DNA of 64,000 bases from an uncultured Lachnoclostridium sp. Lineage in GTDB: Bacteria; Bacillota; Clostridia; Lachnospirales; Lachnospiraceae. Shown piece after piece: positions 18,164 to 26,758 of this stretch (position 1 is the first letter of the stretch; every line of letters starts with the position of its first letter). The stretch is from assembly GCA_930986645.1 (NCBI GenBank), contig CAKNJS010000010.1, positions 1 through 64,000 on the forward strand, given 5' to 3'. A model generated the notes under the pieces. That model was given only the letters and a program-made list of their open reading frames with translations. It made no database searches and was not told the DNA's origin. The translations under genes and the position numbers were made by a program.

Positions 18164-19351
18164 TTATTTATATTCCTCTGCCAGCTCTGCAAATTTCGGC
18201 AGAGAATTAACGATTGTCTCGTATGCCACGCAATATGCGATCCTTACATATCCGGGACATGCGAAGGAGCTTCCCGGAACAACAAGAATATTATACTTTT
18301 TCGCTGCTGCACAGAATTCTTTTTCATCAGCAACCGGTGATTTTACAAACAGATAGAATGCCCCTTCCGGTTTGATACACTCAAATCCGAGTTCCTTCAG
18401 TCCGTTGTACAGAGTCTCTCTGTTCCTGTCATAGAAAGAGATATCTGTTTTCTCATTCAGGCAGGCCTTTACCACTTTCTGCTGGAGTGTCGGCGCGTTT
18501 ACAAATCCGAGGATACGGGTTGCCACATTTGCCGCTGCGATCAGATTTTTACTGTCTGCAGCCTCGTCCGGGATCACAAGATATCCGATACGCTCGCCCG
18601 GCAGAGAAAGTGATTTGCTGTAAGAATAACCTACAACTGTATTTGCATAGTATTTTGTAAGATACGGGACTTCGACTCCGTCATAAGCCAGCTCTCTATA
18701 TGGCTCATCGGAAATCAGATAAATATCTGTTCCGTACTCTTTCTGTTTATTCTCCATGATCGATGCCATCTTTTTGATCGTATCCTCAGAATAAACGACA
18801 CCGGTCGGATTATTCGGTGTATTTACGATCACGGCGCGGGTTTTCGGAGTGATCTTCTCCTCGAACTCATCCAGTTTCGGCTGGAAATCCGCCGTGTTCG
18901 GCGAAACCTCTACGATGACACCGTCATAGTTGTCTACATAGCTTCTGTATTCACCAAAATACGGAGCAAAGACAACAACTTCATCCCCCGGATTCAGGAG
19001 TGCCTTCAGGATTACGTTAAGTCCGCCCGCAGCCCCCACTGTCATTGTGATATTCTCAGCGGAAAATGCCGTGCCGAAACGTTTATTCAATGACTCCGCC
19101 ACTGCCTGACGCACATCTTCATATCCTGCATTGCTGTTCGTATAGCCGTGCAGCACAACCGGATTTTCTTCATCCAGAAGCTCTATGATCGCCTTTTTCA
19201 CTGCTTCAGGTGCCGGTACGTTCGGGTTGCCGAGACTGAAATCAAATACATTCTCAGCGCCGTAGATTTTTGCCAGTCTGTTTCCCTCCTCGAACATTGC
19301 GCGGATCGCAGAACTGTTTGCCACCATGTTTTCCATTTTCTTAGATATCAT
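18164..19351 (-). CDS. PLP-dependent aminotransferase (aspartate aminotransferase-like)
   Basis: Fold-type I aminotransferase of 395 residues. Visible motifs are FSLGNPNVPAPE near 38, NTPNNPTGVVYS near 176, SDEPYRELAYD, and YSYSKSLSLPGERIGYL containing the PLP lysine near 235. Substrate range cannot be read from sequence; aspartate, alanine or aromatic amino acids are all plausible. The start at 19351 follows CGGAG by 8 nt; a GTG nine bases earlier is less likely. The start sits 6 bp inside the coding-end boundary of the DUF2156 gene, suggesting an operon with DUF2156 and hisC. Confidence 0.85.
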   Translation of the reverse strand: MISKKMENMVANSSAIRAMFEEGNRLAKIYGAENVFDFSLGNPNVPAPEAVKKAIIELLDEENPVVLHGYTNSNAGYEDVRQAVAESLNKRFGTAFSAENITMTVGAAGGLNVILKALLNPGDEVVVFAPYFGEYRSYVDNYDGVIVEVSPNTADFQPKLDEFEEKITPKTRAVIVNTPNNPTGVVYSEDTIKKMASIMENKQKEYGTDIYLISDEPYRELAYDGVEVPYLTKYYANTVVGYSYSKSLSLPGERIGYLVIPDEAADSKNLIAAANVATRILGFVNAPTLQQKVVKACLNEKTDISFYDRNRETLYNGLKELGFECIKPEGAFYLFVKSPVADEKEFCAAAKKYNILVVPGSSFACPGYVRIAYCVAYETIVNSLPKFAELAEEYK

Positions 19352-19356
19352 TGATC

Positions 19357-20256
19357 TCACTCCGTTTCTTTTACTATTCCTTTTTCTTCAAGAAATGCCG
19401 GTTTGTAGGATATTTTTGCTTTTCTAAGCCCCTCCGCTCCGGTATCTTCTTCCCGGTTTACATATTTATATTCCATGCACTCATGCTGTACGAACTGCTG
19501 GTTGATCATAGGATAGGCTCCATCGACATCGGCAAAAGCTTTTTCGATATGGACAACAAACGTGTCATCGCACAGAGGCTCTCCTATCGTAAATGCCACG
19601 ATCTTTCCGCCTGCTTTCAGAACGCCGCCCGTCAGATCCAGTTCCTTATATAAACGCAGGGAATTCAATGTGACGCACATCTCCGAATTCTTCTCCGGAT
19701 CATCTTCACACCCGTTCTGGTTTCTCCACTTCAGAGCCATCTGGAAGCATTCTTCTACATTGTCATCCGAAAGTGTCTCATAAGTCCAGTCCGGATACAG
19801 ATTTTTGAACTTGTTAATATGGTTGCGTTTGCCATGCAGCTTCTTGCCCGCCAATGTTGCAAGCTTTTCCGTCTCGTAAACATAGTCTGCGATGTCACGA
19901 TTATACTCTATTGTAAATCTGCCCGGATACCATTTTTCAAGCTGTGCGAACATTTCCGGAGTCACATTGTAGAAAACAAGCGGACATTCTTTCTCTTTGC
20001 AGTATTCTGTCAGATAATCAACCGCCTTCTTGATATTCTCCGGATCGCCCGCCGGATAAGAAAATGATAATCCATTGTCGTCGCTGCGGAATACAAGAGC
20101 ATCTTCGATCACTGCATATTTCACTTTATAGTGCCGGGACCAGAGGTACACATTCACAAAAGTACGTTCGCAGCTCCTGCTGGGGGATTTGTGAAAGTAT
20201 GATGTGATAATCTCTTTATCCTCAAGTTCCGGGCGTTTAAATTCGGGTTCTGTCAT
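19357..20256 (-). CDS. DUF2156 (LPG-synthetase C-terminal-like, GNAT fold) protein
   Basis: About 299 residues, resembling the soluble C-terminal aminoacyl-transferase domain of lysyl-phosphatidylglycerol synthases (COG4866). No transmembrane segments are present, so it is not a full lipid-modifying enzyme. Recognisable parts are SPSRSCERTFVNVYLWS near residue 24 and KLHGKRNHINKFKNLYPDW near 140. The molecular substrate is unknown. Two ATGs are possible (20265 and 20256); the AAAGG site fits the second better. It lies 40 bp downstream of prfA and overlaps nothing. Confidence 0.75.
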   Translation of the reverse strand: MTEPEFKRPELEDKEIITSYFHKSPSRSCERTFVNVYLWSRHYKVKYAVIEDALVFRSDDNGLSFSYPAGDPENIKKAVDYLTEYCKEKECPLVFYNVTPEMFAQLEKWYPGRFTIEYNRDIADYVYETEKLATLAGKKLHGKRNHINKFKNLYPDWTYETLSDDNVEECFQMALKWRNQNGCEDDPEKNSEMCVTLNSLRLYKELDLTGGVLKAGGKIVAFTIGEPLCDDTFVVHIEKAFADVDGAYPMINQQFVQHECMEYKYVNREEDTGAEGLRKAKISYKPAFLEEKGIVKETE

Positions 20257-20295
20257 AAATTCCATCGCCTTTCTGTCTTTTGTCCCTTTTCCGGA

Positions 20296-21366
20296 TCAAT
20301 CTTCCATCTTCGCCAGTTTCGCCGTCTGGTCTGCTGCGATCAGACTGTCGATAATCTCGTCCAGATCGCCGTTTAAGATAGAATCCAGTTTATGCAGTGT
20401 GAGTTTGATCCTGTGGTCTGTCACACGGCCCTGCGGGAAGTTATAAGTACGGATCTTTTCTGATCTGTCTCCTGTACCAATCTGGCTTCTTCTGGCCTCG
20501 GCTTCCGAAGCCTGCTGTTTCTCCAGTTCCAGATCATACAGCTTGGAACGAAGCAGGCGGAACGCCTTTTCTTTGTTCTGAAGCTGGGACTTCTCTGTCT
20601 GGCTGTAGATCACGATCCCGGTCGGGAAATGAGTCAGACGGACCGCGGAGTCTGTCGTATTGACACACTGGCCTCCGTTCCCGGATGCACGCATAACGTC
20701 GATACGGATATCTTTCTCATCGATCACTACATCCACTTCCTCCGCCTCCGGCATAATGGCAACTGTTACAGTGGATGTATGGATCCTGCCGCCGCTCTCC
20801 GTCTCCGGTACTCTCTGTACACGGTGTACGCCGCTCTCATACTTCAGTCTGGAGTAAGCGCCCTGACCGGTGATCATAAAGACACATTCCTTAAATCCGC
20901 CGATGCCGTTCTCATTTAATGAGATCATCTCCGTACGCCAGCCTCGGCTGTCGGCATAATGTACATACATACGATAGATCTCGGCAGCAAAGAGTGCAGC
21001 CTCATCTCCGCCTGCGCCGGCACGGATCTCAACAATAACATTCTTATCATCATTCGGGTCTTTCGGAAGAAGAAGGATTTTCAGTTCCTGTTCCAGCTCC
21101 TCTATCCGCTTTTTCGACTCGTTCATCTCTTCTTTCGCCAGCTCGCGCATCTCCTCGTCAGACTCCTCCTCAAGCATGGCAAGGCTGTCGTCAACATTCT
21201 GTTTACAATTTTTATATTCCTGATACGCCTCAACGATCGGAGCCAGATCACTCTGTTCTTTCATCAGCTTCCGGAAGCGCTCCTGGTCATCTGCCACGCC
21301 CGGCTCCTGAAGTTCTCCCATCACTTCCTCATATCGGATCAGCAAATCGTCTAATCTGTCAAACAT
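20296..21366 (-). CDS. prfA: Peptide chain release factor 1
   Basis: Recognises UAA and UAG stop codons and triggers peptide release. 356 residues, normal length. The peptide anticodon PxT is PET at 187-189, and the catalytic GGQ is at 231-233 within [18 protein letters not shown]. The glutamine is the substrate of PrmC, encoded just upstream. An AAAGGA site precedes the ATG. Confidence 0.97.
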   Translation of the reverse strand: MFDRLDDLLIRYEEVMGELQEPGVADDQERFRKLMKEQSDLAPIVEAYQEYKNCKQNVDDSLAMLEEESDEEMRELAKEEMNESKKRIEELEQELKILLLPKDPNDDKNVIVEIRAGAGGDEAALFAAEIYRMYVHYADSRGWRTEMISLNENGIGGFKECVFMITGQGAYSRLKYESGVHRVQRVPETESGGRIHTSTVTVAIMPEAEEVDVVIDEKDIRIDVMRASGNGGQCVNTTDSAVRLTHFPTGIVIYSQTEKSQLQNKEKAFRLLRSKLYDLELEKQQASEAEARRSQIGTGDRSEKIRTYNFPQGRVTDHRIKLTLHKLDSILNGDLDEIIDSLIAADQTAKLAKMED

Positions 21367-21387
21367 TTCTCATACGTCCTTTTCTAT

Positions 21388-21413
21388 TTTATATATCATT
21401 TTTATATATCATT
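21388..21413. repeat. 13-bp perfect tandem duplication upstream of prfA
   Basis: TTTATATATCATT occurs twice in a row (21388-21400 and 21401-21413) in the prmC-prfA gap, beside a CCGTCT/AGACGG hairpin. On the minus strand the AT-rich copies lie just upstream of the prfA ribosome site, and each contains TATATAA, which could supply a -10-like element. Confidence 0.6.
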
Positions 21414-21487
21414 TCCGTCTCTCATGGACAGACGGTTCTTGTTTACTGTTGTTTCAGGTCCGGTCTGCCCTGTGTTCAGCTCCACAT

Positions 21488-22369
21488 CTAATAATATCGT
21501 CCGCACACAACACGGTCAAGCCCTGCAAGATCCTTTTTGACACAGATATCTTTAAAACCCTGCTCTTTCATCAGTCCGGCCACAGCCTTTGCCTGATCGC
21601 ATCCGATCTCGACGAGCAGATACCCTCCTGTTTCCAGATGCCGGGGGCTCTCCGCAGCAATCCGCCGGTAGAAATACAGTCCGTCCTCTTTTCCGTCCAG
21701 TGCTTCTATCGGATCATAAAGCCTGACTTCTTCCTGCAGCTTCGGAATTTCGCTGCTTCTGATATAGGGGGGATTGGACAGGATCATGAAATACTTCTCC
21801 GTAATGTTTTCAAAAAGATCACTCTCGATGAATTCCGCATTTATCCCGAGTGAATCTGCATTCTCCCGTGCAGTTTCCAGCGCTTTCGGAGATATATCGC
21901 TGCCATTTCCTTCTGCCCGGTCTCCGAAATAATGGAGCACACTGAGCAGGATACATCCGGAACCGGTGCACATATCAAGAAGACGTACTTTTTTCTCCCG
22001 GGAACCGTGTGCCTTGTCAGCCTTTTCCAGAATGTCCAGTGCCGTCTCTGCCAGAATTTCTGTATCCTGCCGAGGGATCAGCACATTTTTGTTCACATGG
22101 AAACGCAGTCCCATAAATTCCTGCTCCCCTGTAATGTGCTGGAGCGGTACGCGCCTGCATCGTATATCAATGAACCTTTCATAATCGTCCCACTGTGTGA
22201 CATCCATTTCCCGGCCGGGATCTGCATAGTATGCTGCCCGTCCGATTCCTGTCACATATTCCAGAAGATACCATGCATCGATTCCGGAGTCGGGAACTCC
22301 GGCCTTTTCCAGCCGTTCAGTTCCCAGTCTGTATGCAAGTTCCAGACTGATTTTCTTATTCCGGTTCAT
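21488..22369 (-). CDS. prmC: Release factor glutamine methyltransferase
   Basis: SAM-dependent N5-methyltransferase that modifies the glutamine of the GGQ motif in release factors. 293 residues from the ATG at 22369, whose ATGA overlaps the stop of the upstream gene. A longer frame begins at 22387, but the AGGGAG site lies inside it. SAM-binding motif LLDMCTGSGCILLS and catalytic NPPY (SNPPYIRSSEIP) are present. Its adjacency to prfA is the usual arrangement. Confidence 0.95.
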   Translation of the reverse strand: MNRNKKISLELAYRLGTERLEKAGVPDSGIDAWYLLEYVTGIGRAAYYADPGREMDVTQWDDYERFIDIRCRRVPLQHITGEQEFMGLRFHVNKNVLIPRQDTEILAETALDILEKADKAHGSREKKVRLLDMCTGSGCILLSVLHYFGDRAEGNGSDISPKALETARENADSLGINAEFIESDLFENITEKYFMILSNPPYIRSSEIPKLQEEVRLYDPIEALDGKEDGLYFYRRIAAESPRHLETGGYLLVEIGCDQAKAVAGLMKEQGFKDICVKKDLAGLDRVVCGRYY

Positions 22370-23280
22370 AAATTCTCCCTCTGCCATGTCCGCCAGTCAA
22401 ACACCTCTTCAACAGCGCGGATCCCAACTTCGATCATGCTGTCATCCGGCTCTTTGGTTGTCATATTCTGCACCCACATTCCCGGACGGCTCAGAAGATT
22501 GACAAAAGCATTATCGCTGTTTCCCGCAAGACGGATGATCTCATAAGAAACGCCCGAAATCAGCGGAAATAATGCGATACGGATCAGAACTCTTGCTGCC
22601 TGAGATTCTGCAGTAATAAAAAAACAGAATATAATACTCACGATCATGACAAAGAACAGAAAACTCGTGCCGCATCTCTTGTGCTGCTTGGAACTCTTTC
22701 TCACATTCTCTACATTGAGTTCCAGACCATGTTCAATGCAGTTGATACATTTGTGTTCTGCCCCATGATACATGAAAGTTCTTTTAATATCTTTTGTCCT
22801 CGAAATCAGGAAAATATAGATCAGAAAGATCACGACACGGATTATTCCTTCAAATATTGTCATCGCCGTTCTGGATGCTGTGTATTTTTCCACAAAACTG
22901 CTCAGGAAATAAGGCAGCACCATAAAAAGAGCGACAGCGATCACTACTGCGGTCACTACAGTCAGATTCATAAATAATTTATCCTGCTTTTCCTGTTTTG
23001 CGGCCTCTTCTTCAGTCAGTGTTTCTCCCTCTTCCTCCTCAAAAAAACTTGCTGAATACATCAGCGTCTTCATTCCGAGCACAAGGGAATCAATGAAGCT
23101 GAAGATACCGCGGATAAACGGAATCTTAAGCGGCGTCTTCCACGGAATCACACTGCGGTAATCCTGTACATCGACCGCAATCTCTCCGTCCGGCCTGCGG
23201 ACCGCGACAGAATATTTCGCGCCGTTTCGCATCATAATGCCTTCCAGCACAGCCTGTCCACCTATGTTTGATGATTTCAT
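22366..23280 (-). CDS. yqhQ: DUF1385 membrane protein (YqhQ family)
   Basis: 304 residues. It starts with the family signature MKSSNIGGQAVLEGIMMRNG, followed by a soluble stretch and about four to five hydrophobic helices (around residues 100-125, 140-160, 200-225, 230-245). A YHGAEHKCINCIEHG motif rich in His, Glu and Cys near 172-186 suggests metal binding. Function is unresolved in the family. GGAGG lies 5 nt before the ATG. The order rpmE-yqhQ-prmC-prfA is conserved in Clostridia. Confidence 0.88.
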   Translation of the reverse strand: MKSSNIGGQAVLEGIMMRNGAKYSVAVRRPDGEIAVDVQDYRSVIPWKTPLKIPFIRGIFSFIDSLVLGMKTLMYSASFFEEEEGETLTEEEAAKQEKQDKLFMNLTVVTAVVIAVALFMVLPYFLSSFVEKYTASRTAMTIFEGIIRVVIFLIYIFLISRTKDIKRTFMYHGAEHKCINCIEHGLELNVENVRKSSKQHKRCGTSFLFFVMIVSIIFCFFITAESQAARVLIRIALFPLISGVSYEIIRLAGNSDNAFVNLLSRPGMWVQNMTTKEPDDSMIEVGIRAVEEVFDWRTWQRENL

Positions 23281-23305
23281 TTTTCCTCCTGTAAAACCCT
23301 CAGCT

Positions 23306-23343
23306 GATAAAACAAAGAGGCTGAGATGCTTCCACCTCAGCCT
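23306..23343 (-). terminator. Intrinsic terminator after rpmE
   Basis: On the minus strand, AGGCTGAG pairs with CTCAGCCT (23336-23343 with 23318-23325) around a 10-nt loop, followed by CTTTGTTTTATC. It lies between rpmE and yqhQ, so part of the transcription would stop before yqhQ-prmC-prfA. Confidence 0.85.
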
Positions 23344-23357
23344 GCTGTGTCTGTTTC

Positions 23358-23558
23358 CTATTTAATACCGTATTTCTTGTTGAACTTATCAACACGGCCA
23401 CGTGCCTGAGCCGCTTTCTGCTGTCCTGTATAGAACGGATGGCACTTGGAGCAGATCTCAACGTGGATATTCTCCTTAGTAGAACCTGTCACAAATGTAT
23501 TTCCACAGTTGCAGGTTACTGTAGCCTGATGATACTCCGGATGGATTCCTTCGCGCAT
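23358..23558 (-). CDS. rpmE: Ribosomal protein L31, zinc-binding form
   Basis: 66 residues from the ATG at 23558 (GAGG 8 nt upstream); an in-frame GTG at 23567 overlaps that site. The start [19 protein letters not shown] and the C-terminal [12 protein letters not shown] give a four-cysteine zinc site, the C+ type of L31. Such forms are commonly replaced by zinc-free paralogues under zinc limitation. It has its own promoter immediately after rho. Confidence 0.96.
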   Translation of the reverse strand: MREGIHPEYHQATVTCNCGNTFVTGSTKENIHVEICSKCHPFYTGQQKAAQARGRVDKFNKKYGIK

Positions 23559-23613
23559 GATATTCACCTCTCTATTTTAAAATTATTTATTATAATCTCT
23601 AAACAGCTTTCTA

Positions 23614-23642
23614 ATTGTAGCATAAGATAATTCCTTTTGCAA
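23614..23642 (-). promoter_or_regulatory. Promoter of rpmE
   Basis: On the minus strand, TTGCAA (23637-23642), 17 bp, TACAAT (23614-23619) with an upstream TG, extended -10. It starts 7 bp after the end of rho. Confidence 0.75.
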
Positions 23643-23649
23643 CTGTTTT

Positions 23650-24999
23650 TTATATAAACTTCTGTCTGATTACCTGATGCACCAGTTCGTTGTTTGATTT
23701 TGTGCGGGAAAACATATTCAGAAGATTGTCCGCAGCTTCTTCCGCTTTCATACCGTTCAGGCCTCTGCGCATGATATAGACAGCTTCCTGTTCTTCCTTA
23801 TTAAGAAGAAGATCTTCCCGCCTTGTTCCGGATTTAGCAATATCTATTGCCGGGAACACTCTCTTCTCCTGAAGTTTCCTGTCAAGGATCAGCTCCATGT
23901 TTCCTGTTCCCTTAAACTCTTCATATACAACATCGTCCATTTTGCTTCCTGTATCTACCAGAGCAGTCGCAAGAATTGTAAGACTGCCTCCCTCTCTCAT
24001 ATTTCTCGCCGCGCCGAAGAACCGCTTCGGGCTGTAGAGTGCGGCCGGATCAAGGCCTCCTGACAGGGTTCTTCCCGACGGAGGCACGATCAGATTATAG
24101 GCACGTGACAGCCTTGTGATACTGTCCAGAAGGATCATAACATCCTTTCCATGTTCTACCAGTCTTTTTGCCCTTGCGATCACCATCTCGGATACTCTTT
24201 TATGGTGTTCCGGAAGCTCATCGAACGTAGAATGGATCACTTCAACATTTGGACCGGAAATTGCTTCCTTAATGTCGGTTACCTCCTCGGGCCTCTCATC
24301 GATCAGCAGAATGAGCAGATGCATATGGGGCTCCGACTTCTGCACGGAAAGAGCCACTTCTTTTAACAGAGTAGTTTTTCCTGCTTTCGGCGGTGATACG
24401 ATCATACCCCTCTGTCCTTTTCCGATCGGCGACATCAGATCCATAATTCTCATAGCCGTACTGCTTCCCGGCTGTTCAAGGCGGATACGCTTATTCGGGA
24501 AGATCGGCGTCAGATCCTCAAAGTTCTTTCTCTTCATCGCCTCTGACGGGCGGACTCCGTTAATCGTAGACACATAGAGAAGTGCACTGAACTTTTCTCC
24601 CTGCGTCTTGACCCTTGTATTGCCTGTCAGTATATCTCCGGTCTTAAGTCCGAACCTGCGGATCTGTGCAGGGGATACATATACATCATTTTCGCCCGGC
24701 AGATAATTGTCACTCCTGATAAACCCGAAGCCGTCCTGCATCACTTCAAGAATGCCGTTCGCAGTATGACCGCTGTCGAGCTGTTCAATATCTGTCTCTG
24801 CCTTTTTCTCTTTCAGCTCTTCTTTTACTTCTTCCTTTGCCTCCGTGGCAGCTTCTTTCTGCTCTTCCTGTTCATCCAGCGCAAGCATGGCATCGATCAG
24901 ATCACTTTTCTTCAGCGTGGATATTCCTTTCATCTTTCTTGCCTTGGCTAATTCTTTCAGCGTAGCCAGAGGTAATGATTCATACTTTTCTCTTGTCAT
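23650..24999 (-). CDS. rho: Transcription termination factor Rho
   Basis: Hexameric RNA-dependent ATPase that ends transcription. 449 residues from the ATG at 24999 (AAGGA 8 nt upstream); the frame stays open 34 codons further without a ribosome site. The order is an N-terminal Rho-N domain ([20 protein letters not shown]), an acidic Glu/Lys linker at about 40-75, the cold-shock-like RNA-binding domain ([16 protein letters not shown]), Walker A ([11 protein letters not shown]), Walker B ([12 protein letters not shown]), and the [12 protein letters not shown] region. The 127-nt leader contains a direct repeat and may be autoregulatory. Confidence 0.97.
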   Translation of the reverse strand: MTREKYESLPLATLKELAKARKMKGISTLKKSDLIDAMLALDEQEEQKEAATEAKEEVKEELKEKKAETDIEQLDSGHTANGILEVMQDGFGFIRSDNYLPGENDVYVSPAQIRRFGLKTGDILTGNTRVKTQGEKFSALLYVSTINGVRPSEAMKRKNFEDLTPIFPNKRIRLEQPGSSTAMRIMDLMSPIGKGQRGMIVSPPKAGKTTLLKEVALSVQKSEPHMHLLILLIDERPEEVTDIKEAISGPNVEVIHSTFDELPEHHKRVSEMVIARAKRLVEHGKDVMILLDSITRLSRAYNLIVPPSGRTLSGGLDPAALYSPKRFFGAARNMREGGSLTILATALVDTGSKMDDVVYEEFKGTGNMELILDRKLQEKRVFPAIDIAKSGTRREDLLLNKEEQEAVYIMRRGLNGMKAEEAADNLLNMFSRTKSNNELVHQVIRQKFI

Positions 25000-25017
25000 A
25001 AGCACATTCCTTTCTGA

Positions 25018-25047
25018 TGCAGGTTTCCTTAATTGCAGGTTCCTTAA
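25018..25047. repeat. Direct repeat in the rho leader
   Basis: TGCAGGTTTCCTTAA (25018-25032) is followed two bases later by TGCAGGTTCCTTAA (25034-25047). In the rho mRNA both copies carry an AAGGAA block that resembles a ribosome site, 20-50 nt before the real one. Confidence 0.55.
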
Positions 25048-25132
25048 ATGAAATATAAAAATTAATAAAAATGCTTCGGGAATTTTCGTCTGAATTGACA
25101 TAAAATCGATAAGCTTTTAAAAATCTTTTCTA

Positions 25133-25161
25133 ATTATACATTGCATCTGTGCCCTTGTCAA
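25133..25161 (-). promoter_or_regulatory. Consensus promoter of rho
   Basis: On the minus strand, TTGACA (25156-25161), 17 bp, TATAAT (25133-25138), an exact consensus. Predicted start near 25126, giving a leader of about 127 nt. Its -35 box is shared with the opposing promoter at 25155-25183. Confidence 0.85.
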
Positions 25162-25183
25162 GACAGGCTCAAAGTGCTATTAT
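25155..25183 (+). promoter_or_regulatory. Promoter of the radical-SAM/DUF4364 pair
   Basis: TTGTCA (25155-25160), 17 bp, TATTAT (25178-25183) preceded by TG. The -35 hexamer is the reverse complement of, and offset one base from, the rho -35 box, inside the palindrome CTTGTCAAG. Confidence 0.75.
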
Positions 25184-25290
25184 ATATCAAACCAGTTCAG
25201 CCGTCAGAACAGACGGTTCGGACATCTATTAAACCAGTTCCGGCACGAAGTATGAAACCGGAGTACAGCTTTGCAGATGGAGACAGATTC

Positions 25291-26253
25291 ATGCCAGATA
25301 ACGATAAACTTACAACATATTCATCTAACGTACGCTGGGGCGAAAAACGATATTTTTCACTCGACTTCTTTCTTCGCCGCAGATTCGGGGAAAAGGTGTA
25401 CCGCATAGCCCTGAACGGGGGCATGACCTGTCCCAACAGGGACGGGCTTCTCGGCACTGGAGGCTGTATCTTCTGCAGTGCCGAAGGTTCCGGAGATTTT
25501 GCAGGGAAAGCCTCTCTTTCAATTTCCTGCCAGCTGGCCGAAGGCAAACGCCGGCTTCGCGAAAAACGTCCGGTTCATTCTTACATTGCGTATTTTCAAG
25601 CATTTACAAACACATATGCGCCGGTCAGCTATCTGGAATCTGTCTTTATGGAAGCTGTTTCCGATCCGGAAGTCAAAGTACTCTCTATCGCAACCCGTCC
25701 CGACTGTCTCGGAGAAGATGTAATAGAACTGCTTATGCGGCTCAACCGCATTAAGCCGGTCTGGATCGAACTCGGACTTCAGACAATACATCCCGAAACA
25801 GTACATTTTATCCGCCGCGGTTATGACACAGAAGTATTTGACAGAGCCGTGCGGAATCTGAGGGCGGCAGGAATCGAAGTGATCGTTCATGTCATTCTCT
25901 TTCTTCCCGGGGAAACAGAGGAAATGATGCTTGAGACTATCGACTATTTAAACCGCTGTGACATACAGGGAATTAAACTGCAGCTCCTGCATGTTCTGGA
26001 GGGAACTGATCTGGCTGATGTATATCGCAGAGAACATTTCTATGTTCCTGATGAAGCGGCTTACATATGGACTCTGGGGCGGTGTATTTCCCGCCTCCGG
26101 CCCGATATTGTAATCCACAGGCTGACCGGAGACGGCCCGAAAGATCTGCTGATCGCGCCTCTGTGGACAGCTGCCAAACGCACGGTACTAAATCATATTC
26201 ACCAGTATCTGAAAGAAAAAGATATATGGCAGGGAAAGGAATATCATGGCTGA
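25291..26253 (+). CDS. TIGR01212-family radical SAM protein
   Basis: 320 residues from the ATG at 25291 (GGAGA 7 nt before it). The upstream open frame to 25141 includes the promoter and is not coding. The SAM cluster site is C-x11-C-x2-C in TCPNRDGLLGTGGCIFCS near residue 46, typical of the Elp3-like YhcC/YtqA group rather than the common CxxxCxxC. The Rossmann-like barrel continues with IATRPDCLGEDVI, WIELGLQT and VHVILFLPGE. The biochemical role is unknown; the group has been suggested to act in RNA modification or metabolism. It overlaps the next gene by 8 bp. Confidence 0.85.
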   Translation: MPDNDKLTTYSSNVRWGEKRYFSLDFFLRRRFGEKVYRIALNGGMTCPNRDGLLGTGGCIFCSAEGSGDFAGKASLSISCQLAEGKRRLREKRPVHSYIAYFQAFTNTYAPVSYLESVFMEAVSDPEVKVLSIATRPDCLGEDVIELLMRLNRIKPVWIELGLQTIHPETVHFIRRGYDTEVFDRAVRNLRAAGIEVIVHVILFLPGETEEMMLETIDYLNRCDIQGIKLQLLHVLEGTDLADVYRREHFYVPDEAAYIWTLGRCISRLRPDIVIHRLTGDGPKDLLIAPLWTAAKRTVLNHIHQYLKEKDIWQGKEYHG

Positions 26254-26758
26254 ATCATTCACACTATACAAACTGATTATACTTTATATGCTCAATAAAG
26301 TGGATTTTCCGCTGACTACTTCCCAGATATCCGAATTTGTACTGGATAAGGGTTATACATCTTACTTCAAGCTTCAGGAGGCACTCTCCGACCTTACACA
26401 GTCGGATCTTATCCGGCCTGAGACAACACATAACCGTACACTATACCACCTGACAGAAAACGGTGCAGAGACGATTCTTTATTTCAGCAATAAGATCTCT
26501 CCTGCCATCCGTAAGGATATTGACGATTTTCTGAAAGAAAAGCAGTATGACCTGAAAGAAGAGGCATCTGTGAAGTCCGACTACTATTTAAATACGAACA
26601 GAGAATACGAGGTACGGTGTCAGATCGAAGAAAACGGCTCCAGCCTCGTTGATCTGAAACTCACGGTTCCGACCGAAAAGGAGGCTGAAGCCATCGTAAG
26701 CCGCTGGAATACAAAGAGTCAGGAGATCTACACGTTACTCCTCTCGAATCTTCTTTAA
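26246..26758 (+). CDS. DUF4364 family protein (winged-helix-like)
   Basis: 170 residues. The N-terminal half resembles a winged helix (LYKLIILYMLNKVDFPLTTSQISEF, then an RTLYHLTENG wing), followed by an alpha/beta domain. It is probably a DNA-binding regulator, but targets are unknown. It overlaps the radical-SAM gene by 8 bp, so the two are translationally coupled. Its last 24 bp overlap the end of the convergent rarA gene, an unusual tail-to-tail overlap with no terminator between. Confidence 0.82.
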   Translation: MAESFTLYKLIILYMLNKVDFPLTTSQISEFVLDKGYTSYFKLQEALSDLTQSDLIRPETTHNRTLYHLTENGAETILYFSNKISPAIRKDIDDFLKEKQYDLKEEASVKSDYYLNTNREYEVRCQIEENGSSLVDLKLTVPTEKEAEAIVSRWNTKSQEIYTLLLSNLL

